Positions 1 through 6,867 of a stretch of 10,373 bases of DNA are shown piece by piece. A program made the position numbers and the translations under genes. The stretch spans positions 1 through 10,373 of the forward strand of contig DAHWHT010000159.1 of assembly GCA_027335515.1 (NCBI GenBank), given 5' to 3'. How positions within the stretch are numbered: position 1 is the first letter of the stretch; every line of letters begins with the position of its first letter. The notes below the pieces were generated by a model, which worked only from the letters and a program-made list of their open reading frames with translations, was not told the DNA's origin and made no database searches. Origin of the DNA: Clostridia bacterium (GTDB lineage Bacteria; Bacillota_E; RBS10-35; JAJYVN01).

Positions 1-1739
1 ACATCAACCGCGACTGGATCATGCAGACCCAGCCGGAGGTGGCGGCGGTTGCCGCGCTGCACCGGCGGCTGCAGACCCACGTCGTTTTGGACATGCACGA
101 AATGTGGTCGGATGGGGCGCGCCTGTTCCTGCCGCCCTATGCGCCGCCGCCGGACGCCTCGGCCGACCCGGCCGCGGGCCGCCGCGCCGCGGCGCTGGGC
201 CGGGCCGTGGCGGCCCGGCTGGATGCCGCCGGATTGACCGGCATTGCCACGGGGGTTGTCTTTGACGGCCACTCGCCCGCCCGCGTCTACCCGCACCACC
301 ACGGGGCGGTGCGTCTGCTGTGTGAAGTGGCGGGCGCCGGTCTGGCCGGCTCCGTCCATCTGCCGCCCACCCGGCTGCGCGCCGTGGCCGGATTCGATCC
401 GCGCCTGGCGTCTGGGGCGCAGCCGCATCCGTGGCCCGGAGGCACCTGGTCGAGCGCCGACGTAAGCCGCTACCAGTGGGCGGCGACGTGGGCCTGCCTG
501 GCCCTGGTCGCGCAGACGTCCCCTCTGTGGGAACGCTGGCAGCGGCGGCTGCAGCGGCGCGTGAGCGACCCCGCGCGCCGCCCGGGCTACTACATCCTGC
601 CCGCGGCCCAACGCGACCCGGCCGCGGCCGGCGAACTGGAACGGGTCCTGCGGGCCGGCGGCCTGGAACTGCGTGCGCTTGCCGACGGCGGCCAGGCGGT
701 GCCCCGCGCCCAGGCCTGCGGCACCTGGGCGGACGCCCTGCTCACACCGCAGCCATACCCCACGGGCGGACCGCCTCCATACGATGTGACCGCGCACCTG
801 CTGCCGCCCCTGATGGGCGTCCAGTGCTACCGATCCGAAACGATCCCCGCCGCCGCGGCGGCGCGCCCCACGGCCGCCGCGCAGCCTGCGGCCACCGTAA
901 CCTGGCCGGCCTCCGACAGCGGCTCCTACCGCAGGGTCTTCACGTCGCTGGCGGCGGGCGTGCCCATCCACTTCGTGGCCGGCGGCGAGGGCGTGCCCGA
1001 CGGGGGCGCGTTCGTGCCGACCGCCGACCTCCCCGCCGCCTGGCGCGGCGCCGCGGTGGCGGTGCCCCCTCCCCGGGTCGCCGTCTACGGCTCCTGGCGG
1101 CCGACCAGCGACGAGGGCTGGCTGCGCTACGTCTTGGACCGCTTCGGCCAGGGACATACCCTGCTGCGGGACGCCGACATCCTCAACGGCGGCCTGGAGC
1201 GCTTCACACACATCGTGCTGCCGGCGTTGCGCGGACGAGACCTGGTCCACGGACTGGGTGGCGACCGCTACCCGCCGGCATGGTCGGGTGGTCTCGGCGA
1301 CCGCGGGCGGCGGCGCCTGGCCGCCTACGTTCAGGCGGGCGGCCAACTCTTGGCGGTCGAAGGCGCGGCGGCCTGGGCGCAGGCCGCCCTGGACCTGCCG
1401 CTGCGCGACCGCGCGGCGGCGGGGGATCCCCCGCCGATCGCCGGTGCGGTCCTCGCGCTGAACGTGGCCCGCGGCCCGCTTGGCGCCGGACTGCCGGCCC
1501 AGACGGCGGTCCTCTACCGCGGGGGACCGGCATTCGAAGCAGGGCCCCAGGCGGCGGCCCGCTTTGCCCCCACTCCGCCGCTGTGCGGCCTGCGCCCGCC
1601 GCTGCATCTGGACGGGGCCGCGGCGGTGCTGCGCTGGCCCCGCGGCCGGGGCGCCTGCGTGCTCTATGGGTTCAGCCCATACTTCCGAGCCCAGACCTGG
1701 GCCGGCTTCCGCTGGCTCTTCAACGCCCTGTTGCTGTGA
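1..1739 (+). CDS. M14 family zinc carboxypeptidase with long C-terminal extension, 5' partial
   Basis: The frame is open to the left edge (codons from base 3), so the start and the first Zn-binding HxxE motif lie outside. Numbering from the Met at 21: just before it is N-R-D-W, matching the Asn-Arg substrate-binding pair of M14 carboxypeptidases. L-D-M-H-E (residues 23-27) supplies the third zinc ligand, His26. L-L-C-E-V-A (99-104) fits the catalytic glutamate, Glu102. P-Y-D-V-T (253-257) and L-M-G-V (264-267) are typical of the large bacterial M14 proteins that carry a second domain. From about residue 352 there is an alpha/beta domain resembling class I glutamine amidotransferase folds (strand at V353-V355, D364-E365-G366, D384-A-D-I). 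The chain ends in a typical F-R-W-L-F-N. It should hydrolyse C-terminal peptide or amide bonds; the substrate is unknown. No catalytic Cys triad is evident in the extension, which may be structural. The family is clear; specificity is not. Confidence 0.85.
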   Translation, partial: INRDWIMQTQPEVAAVAALHRRLQTHVVLDMHEMWSDGARLFLPPYAPPPDASADPAAGRRAAALGRAVAARLDAAGLTGIATGVVFDGHSPARVYPHHHGAVRLLCEVAGAGLAGSVHLPPTRLRAVAGFDPRLASGAQPHPWPGGTWSSADVSRYQWAATWACLALVAQTSPLWERWQRRLQRRVSDPARRPGYYILPAAQRDPAAAGELERVLRAGGLELRALADGGQAVPRAQACGTWADALLTPQPYPTGGPPPYDVTAHLLPPLMGVQCYRSETIPAAAAARPTAAAQPAATVTWPASDSGSYRRVFTSLAAGVPIHFVAGGEGVPDGGAFVPTADLPAAWRGAAVAVPPPRVAVYGSWRPTSDEGWLRYVLDRFGQGHTLLRDADILNGGLERFTHIVLPALRGRDLVHGLGGDRYPPAWSGGLGDRGRRRLAAYVQAGGQLLAVEGAAAWAQAALDLPLRDRAAAGDPPPIAGAVLALNVARGPLGAGLPAQTAVLYRGGPAFEAGPQAAARFAPTPPLCGLRPPLHLDGAAAVLRWPRGRGACVLYGFSPYFRAQTWAGFRWLFNALLL

Positions 1740-1935
1740 GGAAGACGGTGCTGCGCGGCCCGCCGGCTCCGGGTGCGGCCGCAGGGCCGACCGGGCCGGG
1801 GCGTCCCCGCCGGAAGGGATACCCCGCCGCGCGCCATCCCGGCGTTGAGGGCGCCGCGGTTTCAGCGCGACCGAACGGGGCGCCGCCCCGACCCACCGGT
1901 CCTGCGCGGCACGGGCGGCGGCAGGAGCAGCCCCA

Positions 1936-1973
1936 TGCGCCCCGAAGGCGCGCATAGGGGGTTGCGCCCCGAA
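1936..1973. repeat. 11-bp perfect direct repeat TGCGCCCCGAA with embedded hairpin, upstream of the sulfatase gene
   Basis: TGCGCCCCGAA occurs at 1936-1946 and again at 1963-1973, 27 bp apart start to start. The first copy sits in a short inverted repeat (ATGCGC at 1935-1940, GCGCAT at 1949-1954), and GGGG...CCCC flanks the second. It lies in the 256-bp gap between the carboxypeptidase and sulfatase genes, 22 bp before the sulfatase start. It could be an operator or an mRNA leader structure. In sequence this GC-rich, chance is a real alternative. Confidence 0.4.
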
Positions 1974-1983
1974 TCCTGTGGGC

Positions 1984-1989
1984 AGGTGA
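1984..1989 (+). promoter_or_regulatory. Ribosome binding site AGGTGA fixing a TTG start
   Basis: AGGTGA matches the 3' half of the consensus AAGGAGGTGATC and ends 6 nt before TTG at 1996. Its TGA (1987-1989) is an in-frame stop for the downstream gene, so translation cannot begin further upstream. Confidence 0.7.
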
Positions 1990-1995
1990 AGCGCA

Positions 1996-3606
1996 TTGAC
2001 CGTCGCGGCGCCCCGTCGTCCCAACATCCTGTGGGTCTCGCTGGAAGACACATCTCCCCGCTTCGGCTGTTACGGCGATCCACTGGCGCGGACCCCGCAC
2101 ATCGACCGCCTCGCGGCCGAGGGTCGGCGCTTTCCGTTGGCGTTTTCCGTGGCCGGCGTCTGTGCCCCCAGCCGCGCCGCCATCATCACCGGCATGTATC
2201 CGACCTCGATCGGCGCGCACCACATGCGCACCAGCCACCGCAACCCGCAGGCGCCGCTTGCCTCTCCGCCCTATTCGGTGGTGCCGCCGCCCTATGTCCG
2301 CACCTTCACCGAGTACCTCCGGTCCGCCGGCTACTTTTGCACCAACAACTCCAAAACGGACTACCAGTTCACCCCGCCGCTGACCGCCTGGGACGTGTGC
2401 GGCCAGGACGCCCATTTCCGCCAGCGGGCGGACGGCCAGCCCTTCTTCGCCGTGTTCAACTTCACCAACACCCATGAAAGCGGGATGTGGCCACGCGAAG
2501 AACGGCCGCTGCGCACCGACCCGGACCAGGTGCGCCTGCCGCCCTATCTGCCCAACACGCCCAAGGCCCGGGAAGCCCTGGCCCGGCAGTATGACAACCT
2601 GGAGACCGTCGACGCCCGCGTGGGACAGGTGCTGGCGGAGCTGGACGCCGACGGCCTCGCCGGTGACACCATCGTGTTCTTGTGGAGCGACCACGGCGAG
2701 GGGCTGCCGCGCGGCAAGCGCTGGCCCTACGACGCCGGCATCCACATCCCCCTGATCGTCCGTTGGCCGGGCGTACTGGAACCGGCGAGCACCGCGCCTG
2801 AACTGGTCAGCCTGATCGACCTCGGGCCCACCGTCCTGTCGCTGGCGGGGGTTGCGGTGCCGCGGCATCTGCAGGGTCAGGCCTTCGTGGGTCCGCAGGC
2901 GCAGCCGCGCACCTACATCTATGCCAGCCGGGATCGCCACGACGAAGCCTACGATATGGTCCGCGCCGTCCGGGACCGCCGCTTCAAGTATCTGCGCAAC
3001 TACTACCCCGACCGGCCCTACCTGCCGTGGACCCCCTACCGCAACCGCCACCCGGCGATGCAGGATCTGTGGCGGCTGCAGGCGGCCGACGCCCTGGAGG
3101 GCCCCCAGCGTCTGCTGATGCAGACGTCCCGGCCGGCCGAAGAGCTCTACGACTGCGAGGCGGACCCCTACGAACTGCAGAACCTCGCCGCGGATCCCGC
3201 CCACCAGGCCACCCTGGAGCGCCTGCGGACGGCGCTGGACGACTGGCGGACCCGCTGCGGTGACCTGGGCGACGTCCCGGAGGAACGCATGGTCGCGCAG
3301 ATGTTGCCCAACGGCGTGCAACCGCAGACCCAGCCGCCGGTGTTTATCGTGCTTGGGGAGGATGAACCCGGGCTGGCGCCCTCCGAAGGCGGCCGTTACC
3401 GCGGCCCGCTGCTGCTGCAGATGCACTGTCCCACGCAGGGTGCCTCCATCGCCTACCGCCTCGAAACCGACACCCCAAACCGCTGGCGCCTCTACAGCGC
3501 GCCGCTGCGCCTGACCGCGGGCCAGACGGCGCTGCGCGCGCGCGCCGTGCGCATCGGCCACACCGACAGCGAGGAACGGGCGGCGACGTTCACCGTGGAA
3601 GCGTAG
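1996..3606 (+). CDS. Type I (formylglycine) sulfatase, N-sulfatase-like, with C-terminal beta-sandwich domain
   Basis: This 536-aa alkaline-phosphatase-superfamily sulfatase hydrolyses sulfate esters or N-sulfates, probably on a sugar. The nucleophile is Cys56 in C-A-P-S-R (56-60), the motif converted to formylglycine by FGE or anaSME. Metal-site residues include D18 near the N-terminus and D232-H233 in S-D-H-G-E. K241 and H250 (D-A-G-I-H-I-P) fit the active site. E383-L-Y-D and N397-L-A mark the usual sulfatase C-terminal subdomain. Residues about 440-536 form an extra domain like the chitobiase C-terminal/Fn3-type domain (A483-S-I-A-Y-R, L509... A-L-R-A-R-A). The overall pattern resembles heparan N-sulfatase-like bacterial enzymes; the substrate is unproven. 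The TTG start is forced by an in-frame TGA at 1987-1989. No signal peptide is present, because the conserved P-N-I-L strand begins at residue 9. It is probably co-oriented with, but transcribed separately from, the carboxypeptidase. Confidence 0.92.
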   Translation: MTVAAPRRPNILWVSLEDTSPRFGCYGDPLARTPHIDRLAAEGRRFPLAFSVAGVCAPSRAAIITGMYPTSIGAHHMRTSHRNPQAPLASPPYSVVPPPYVRTFTEYLRSAGYFCTNNSKTDYQFTPPLTAWDVCGQDAHFRQRADGQPFFAVFNFTNTHESGMWPREERPLRTDPDQVRLPPYLPNTPKAREALARQYDNLETVDARVGQVLAELDADGLAGDTIVFLWSDHGEGLPRGKRWPYDAGIHIPLIVRWPGVLEPASTAPELVSLIDLGPTVLSLAGVAVPRHLQGQAFVGPQAQPRTYIYASRDRHDEAYDMVRAVRDRRFKYLRNYYPDRPYLPWTPYRNRHPAMQDLWRLQAADALEGPQRLLMQTSRPAEELYDCEADPYELQNLAADPAHQATLERLRTALDDWRTRCGDLGDVPEERMVAQMLPNGVQPQTQPPVFIVLGEDEPGLAPSEGGRYRGPLLLQMHCPTQGASIAYRLETDTPNRWRLYSAPLRLTAGQTALRARAVRIGHTDSEERAATFTVEA

Positions 3607-3639
3607 CGCCCCGAAGCCAGCGTCACGGCCCAACGCCCC

Positions 3640-3680
3640 GCGGTGACGGACGAACCCACCCGCGTCCCGTCCGTCACCGC
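3640..3680. terminator. Probable bidirectional terminator hairpin (13-bp perfect inverted repeat)
   Basis: GCGGTGACGGACG (3640-3652) and its exact reverse complement (3668-3680) flank a 15-nt loop, midway between the convergent ends of the sulfatase gene (3606) and the minus-strand gene ending at 3708. The placement suits a shared terminator. There is no T-tract on either side, so it is not a canonical Rho-independent terminator; a protein-binding palindrome or RNA-stabilising stem is possible. Confidence 0.55.
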
Positions 3681-3707
3681 CGCCGCCCCCGGGACGCCGC
3701 CACGCCC

Positions 3708-4283
3708 TCACCCCGGCGTCGGAGGCGGCGGCACCTCGATCTGGCCCACCAGGCGCCAGACTTCGTCGTCTTCGTCCCAGGCGTTCACATGGATCAGCGT
3801 GTCGGCCGGATACAGCGACGTGCCATAGGTCAAATGGAAGCGCATGCCGCCCACGTCGGCCACCATAAAGCTCTCCTGCGCCAGCAGGCGCGTGATGGTG
3901 CGCCGCGCCAGCGCCTCCGGCCCCTCCGGCGCGCACTTTGCGTCGGTGCCGCCGCCATGACGCCAGTTGCGGCGGAAGTGGGCGGCCAAGGCGGCAAGCA
4001 CCTCCCCCTGGTGGCAGGCCGCCACCACCGCGTCCGGTATGTCCCCGGGGGCGCGCCATTCATCCGTTTCCAACCCGTCCGCAGCCGTCCGGATCACCCC
4101 CCCCGCGCCGGCCCAAGTCTCACATGGGGTCTCACAAAGTGCCGGCCGACCCTCAACTCCCCGGCCCCACCACTCGATACCATAGGTGGACGGGTTGCGC
4201 GGCCCGCCGGCCGCGATCCCCTCCGCCGGGCCCCAGGGACGGGGCCGCATCCAAGCGCCAAGGATGGCGCGCACCACCCGCAC
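3708..4283 (-). CDS. Unrecognised protein, about 190 aa, start uncertain
   Basis: I do not recognise this family. The C-terminal two thirds read like a real soluble protein: a helical stretch (D-A-V-V-A-A-C-H ... L-A-A-H-F-R-R-N-W), a second helix (L-A-R-R-T-I-T-R-L-L-A-Q-E), then beta-rich sequence (F-M-V-A-D-V-G-G-M-R-F-H-L, D-T-L-I-H-V-N-A-W-D) ending with V-W-R-L-V-G-Q-I-E-V and a proline tail. Codons there are strongly G/C-ending. The N-terminus is doubtful. The frame opens with GTG at 4283, with a possible ATG at 4250, and neither has a good ribosome binding site. The first 60-70 residues cross a C8 run (4097-4104) and an 8-bp direct repeat at 4117-4136, so the true start may be further in. 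It follows the aldo/keto reductase by 54 bp on the same strand and is probably cotranscribed. No signal peptide or membrane segment is seen. Confidence 0.6.
   Translation of the reverse strand: MRVVRAILGAWMRPRPWGPAEGIAAGGPRNPSTYGIEWWGRGVEGRPALCETPCETWAGAGGVIRTAADGLETDEWRAPGDIPDAVVAACHQGEVLAALAAHFRRNWRHGGGTDAKCAPEGPEALARRTITRLLAQESFMVADVGGMRFHLTYGTSLYPADTLIHVNAWDEDDEVWRLVGQIEVPPPPTPG
4117..4136. repeat. 8-bp direct repeat GTCTCACA, period 12
   Basis: GTCTCACA occurs at 4117-4124 and 4129-4136, separated by TGGG. It lies in the doubtful N-terminal part of the unrecognised minus-strand gene. If that gene starts downstream, this could be a regulatory element; if the long reading is right it encodes a repeated C-E-T. 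Confidence 0.35.
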
Positions 4284-4337
4284 CGGCCCCGCGGCGCTTA
4301 CGCGTCGGGGGGCCGGTCTTTGTGCCGTGCCGCCGCC

Positions 4338-5237
4338 TCAGGCTCCGACCGCCACGGCGGCGTCCACGAGTTCCTCCGGCAGACCGGCCTCGAAGGCCGC
4401 GACGTTCGCCCGCAGGTGCTCTGCGGACTTGCTGCCGGCCAGGATGCTGCACACGCCCGGATTGCGGCGCACAAAGGCCATCGCGAGCGCCGGCAGGCGC
4501 CCGAGGTCGCCGCCCAGCAGGTCCAGGTAGGGTTGGAGCCGCTGGCGCATCTCGGGGCGGGCGCTGAAGCCGTCCTGCGCACGCGGGGTCAGCCAGCCCC
4601 CGGCAAGCGGTCCCCGCAGCACCACGCCGACACCGTGCTCGGCCGCCAGCGCGATCGCGGGCTCCACCTCGCGATGCAGCAAGCTGTAGTCGAGTTGCAC
4701 CACCTGAAAGTCGCCGCTGCGCACGCAGCGCTCCGCCAGACGGTTGGGCGCGGACGCGCCCAGGTACCGCACCTTGCCCGCGTCCTGCGCCTGCCGCATG
4801 GCGCGCACCGTTTCCCCCGCGTCCAGCACGCCCTCGGGGTCGGGACCGAAGTGGATCTGCATCAGATCGATGATTTGCGTCTGCAGGCGCTCCAGGCTGC
4901 GATCGATGCTGGCGCGAATGGCGTCGTGGCTGAAATCGTAATACGTTCCGGGCTCGCGGTTGTGCTCGCCGCACTTGCTCGCCAGCACATACTCCGCCCG
5001 CCTCGCCGCGAGCGCCCGTCCGATGCGCACCTCGCTTTGGTGGTACGCGGACGCGGTGTCGATCAGGTTCACGCCGGAGTCGAGCACCGCGTGCAACACG
5101 GCCTCCGCCTGCTCCGCTTCCGGCCGCTGCCGGGCCGCGGGATCCCCAATGCCCCAGTTCCGGCCGATCTCCAGGGCCCCAAATCCCAGGACGGTCACCA
5201 GCGGACCACCCGCGCAAAGGCGGCGGCGTTCCAACAT
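4338..5237 (-). CDS. Aldo/keto reductase
   Basis: This 299-aa NAD(P)H-dependent oxidoreductase has the aldo/keto reductase TIM-barrel pattern and would interconvert a carbonyl and an alcohol, in the cytoplasm. The catalytic tetrad is complete: Asp60 and Tyr65 in D-T-A-S-A-Y, Lys88 in L-A-S-K-C-G, and His129 in M-Q-I-H-F. L-G-F-G-A-L near residue 17 is the usual first strand. Late motifs V-R-Y-L-G-A-S-A, V-V-Q-L-D-Y-S-L-L and S-I-L-A-G-S-K (cofactor phosphate-binding area) are all present. The start is the ATG at 5235-5237, because GGGAGG lies 6 nt upstream and the family begins here. The frame stays open to 5498, but that 87-residue extension has no family character. It lies downstream of the dehydrogenase on the same strand after a 345-bp gap, suggesting related but separately started transcription. 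Substrate unknown. Confidence 0.92.
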   Translation of the reverse strand: MLERRRLCAGGPLVTVLGFGALEIGRNWGIGDPAARQRPEAEQAEAVLHAVLDSGVNLIDTASAYHQSEVRIGRALAARRAEYVLASKCGEHNREPGTYYDFSHDAIRASIDRSLERLQTQIIDLMQIHFGPDPEGVLDAGETVRAMRQAQDAGKVRYLGASAPNRLAERCVRSGDFQVVQLDYSLLHREVEPAIALAAEHGVGVVLRGPLAGGWLTPRAQDGFSARPEMRQRLQPYLDLLGGDLGRLPALAMAFVRRNPGVCSILAGSKSAEHLRANVAAFEAGLPEELVDAAVAVGA

Positions 5238-5582
5238 ACCCAACCTCCCAGTCTGCGTCGTACCAGGTGAGAAAGATGTGCACCAACCGTCCCTCGGTCC
5301 TCCACACGTCGGCCCGCCCAGGCCCTCGCCCCTTTCGGCCTGGAAGGTGCCTCTCCACGCCACAGGCGGACGCGGGCGGGCGCGGCAAGGCGCGGCGCAT
5401 GCCGGGACTCCCGCCCGGACCGGAGAGCGTCCGCACGGCCCGCACCCGTTGCAGGATCCGTTCGGCTTCGCGAAACCGCGGCCGCGCCGCCTCCCCAACC
5501 CGATACCAGCCCCGGTCCCGCGGTCCCGCGCGTTCCGACCCGATGGCGCATCGCCCGTCTATGCCAACCGCATGAACTCCCC
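5238..5582. other. 345-bp gap between dehydrogenase and aldo/keto reductase genes, no convincing gene
   Basis: The only strong element is the aldo/keto reductase ribosome binding site (complement of 5244-5249). One minus frame, open from 5586, reads like protein near its end (W-Y-D-A-D-W-E-V-G-Y around 5230-5265) but is arginine/proline-rich before that and runs on antisense-free into the reductase gene in the wrong frame. It could be a decayed or frameshifted small gene or just open GC-rich sequence. A tandem 8-bp repeat GGTCCCGC is at 5514-5529. I see no clear promoter; TTGGTG-18-TACGAC on the minus strand is too weak to call. Confidence 0.5.
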
Positions 5583-6635
5583 TCACGGAATCAGTTGCAC
5601 CTTGATGGACTCCTCCCCGCGCAGCACCAGTTCCATGCCTTCATGGAAACGCTCCAGCGGCAACTGGTGGGTTACGATGCGCTCCAGAGGCAACCGCCCG
5701 TCCTGCAGCAGCGCGATCGCCGTCGGATAACAATAGGGGCCCAGGTGGCTGCCGCGGATGTTCAGTTCCTTGCTGTCGCCGATGATCGTCCAGTCCACCG
5801 TCACCGGTTGCCGCATGACGCTGAACTCGACGAACGTACCGAGCTTGCGCAGCAGGCGCAAGCCCTGGCCAACCGCCGACGGATGGCCGGAGGCCTCCAG
5901 ATAGACGTCACAACCATAGCCATCGGTCAGGGCGGCGACCTCGGCGAACACGTCGCACTCCTGCGGATTCCAGGCAAGATCCGCGCCGCAGGCCCGCGCG
6001 ACCTCCAGCCGGGCCGGTCGGGTGTCCAGAGCGATCAGTCGACCCGGACCGCGCAGGCGGGCTGCGGCGATCATCCCGAGGCCCAGCGGCCCGCAGCCGG
6101 CGACCACCACCACGTCGCCAAGCCGGATGTCCGCGCGATCCACGGCGTGGACCGAACAGGCCAGGGGTTCCACGAAGGCACCGGCCGCGGCGGACAGTCC
6201 GGCGGGGACCCGGTGGTGGATCTGGCCCTGCGGCAGCCGGACGTACGCCGCCATCGCCCCCGGAGTCCGCTGCCGGAAGCCGTAGATGGCGTTGTCCTGG
6301 CACATCCAATACTCCCCCCGCCGGCAGTAGCGGCACTGCCAGCAGGGCACGATCTGCTCCGACACCAGGCGGTCGCCCAACGCCACGTCGCGCACCTCGT
6401 CGCCAACCGCGGCCACCACGCCGACGAACTCGTGGCCGGCAACCACCGGTGCCTGGCAATAGGCGGGGCGATCCGCATCCCCCCAAAACAGGGGTGCCCC
6501 CGAGAAGCACTTGGCGTCGCTGGCGCAGATGCCCACGGCCTCCACGCGCAGGAGCACCTCGCGCGGCCCGACCGCGGGCACATCCACCTCCTCAAGCCGA
6601 TAGTCCTCCGGTCCGTGACAGACCACCGCGCGCAT
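5583..6635 (-). CDS. Zinc-dependent medium-chain dehydrogenase, erythritol/L-threitol dehydrogenase-like
   Basis: This 350-aa MDR-superfamily enzyme oxidises a polyol or secondary alcohol with NAD(P). Catalytic zinc-site residues are Cys37 (G-I-C-A-S-D), His68-Glu69 (G-H-E-F) and Glu156 (V-E-P-L). The structural zinc site is intact, with Cys98, Cys101, Cys104 and Cys112. The Rossmann turn is G180-C-G-P-L-G185. The wording around C-F-S-G-A-P-L-F-W-G (43-52), E-Q-I-V-P-C, L-T-D-G-Y-G-C-D-V-Y and L-G-P-Y-C-Y-P resembles erythritol/L-threitol dehydrogenases as I remember them; this is recall, not a search, and other polyol or threonine dehydrogenases are possible. The ATG at 6635 starts the family's R-A-V-V-C-H-G-P. 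GTG at 6659 or TTG at 6662, behind a G8 run, are alternatives adding eight or nine residues. The longer frame to 6728 lacks family sequence. First gene of a minus-strand group with the reductase. Confidence 0.88.
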   Translation of the reverse strand: MRAVVCHGPEDYRLEEVDVPAVGPREVLLRVEAVGICASDAKCFSGAPLFWGDADRPAYCQAPVVAGHEFVGVVAAVGDEVRDVALGDRLVSEQIVPCWQCRYCRRGEYWMCQDNAIYGFRQRTPGAMAAYVRLPQGQIHHRVPAGLSAAAGAFVEPLACSVHAVDRADIRLGDVVVVAGCGPLGLGMIAAARLRGPGRLIALDTRPARLEVARACGADLAWNPQECDVFAEVAALTDGYGCDVYLEASGHPSAVGQGLRLLRKLGTFVEFSVMRQPVTVDWTIIGDSKELNIRGSHLGPYCYPTAIALLQDGRLPLERIVTHQLPLERFHEGMELVLRGEESIKVQLIP

Positions 6636-6769
6636 CCGCCGCGCCACCCCGTCCACCAACGACCCCCCCCAACGCCCCGCGACCCGTTCGACCCCTTCCG
6701 CGTTCGCACCCCCGGCGCCTGTTCCCACCCGATGCCTCCCCCACCTTTCGGCTGCGGTCGCGGCACCGC

Positions 6770-6798
6770 TTGACGCACCCCGGGGCCATCGCTATACT
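6770..6798 (+). promoter_or_regulatory. Sigma70-type promoter of the DUF4395 gene
   Basis: TTGACG (6770-6775, five of six to TTGACA) and TATACT (6793-6798, five of six to TATAAT) are exactly 17 bp apart in an otherwise very GC-rich stretch. Transcription should begin near 6804-6806, leaving a leader of about 62 nt before the ATG at 6868. TTCCGGGT (6810-6817) and TTTCGGGT (6829-6836), 19 bp apart, lie in that leader. Confidence 0.8.
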
Positions 6799-6852
6799 AA
6801 CCACCGTTATTCCGGGTTGTTTTAGGTGTTTCGGGTGCATGCGGCTGACCGC

Positions 6853-6858
6853 AGGGGG
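6853..6858 (+). promoter_or_regulatory. Ribosome binding site AGGGGG selecting the ATG at 6868
   Basis: AGGGGG is 9 nt before ATG 6868 but directly abuts ATG 6859, too close for that codon. This favours 6868, as does the family's usual start just before I-P-V-P-L-V-R-A-N-Q. Confidence 0.5.
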
Positions 6859-6867
6859 ATGCGTCCA

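Noticed and set aside
431..1957. 508-codon + frame within the carboxypeptidase gene
   Set aside because: Arg/Pro/Gly-rich and overlapping a frame with clear M14 motifs.
1720..4059. 779-codon open frame on the minus strand
   Set aside because: It lies antisense to the well-supported sulfatase gene, is Arg/Gly/His-rich and has no family features; it is a by-product of GC-rich codon use.
3789..5270. 493-codon + frame
   Set aside because: Antisense to the aldo/keto reductase, whose catalytic tetrad is complete; no domain pattern in this frame.
5238..5498. 87-residue N-terminal extension of the aldo/keto reductase
   Set aside because: Cys/Pro/Arg-rich, without family similarity; the ATG at 5237 has a strong ribosome binding site.
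6663..6670. C8 run just upstream of the dehydrogenase as a phase-variation switch
   Set aside because: It lies outside the conserved coding part, and runs of this length arise readily in such GC-rich sequence.
5595..6773. 392-codon + frame
   Set aside because: Antisense to the zinc dehydrogenase; His/Gln/Arg-rich composition typical of a shadow frame.
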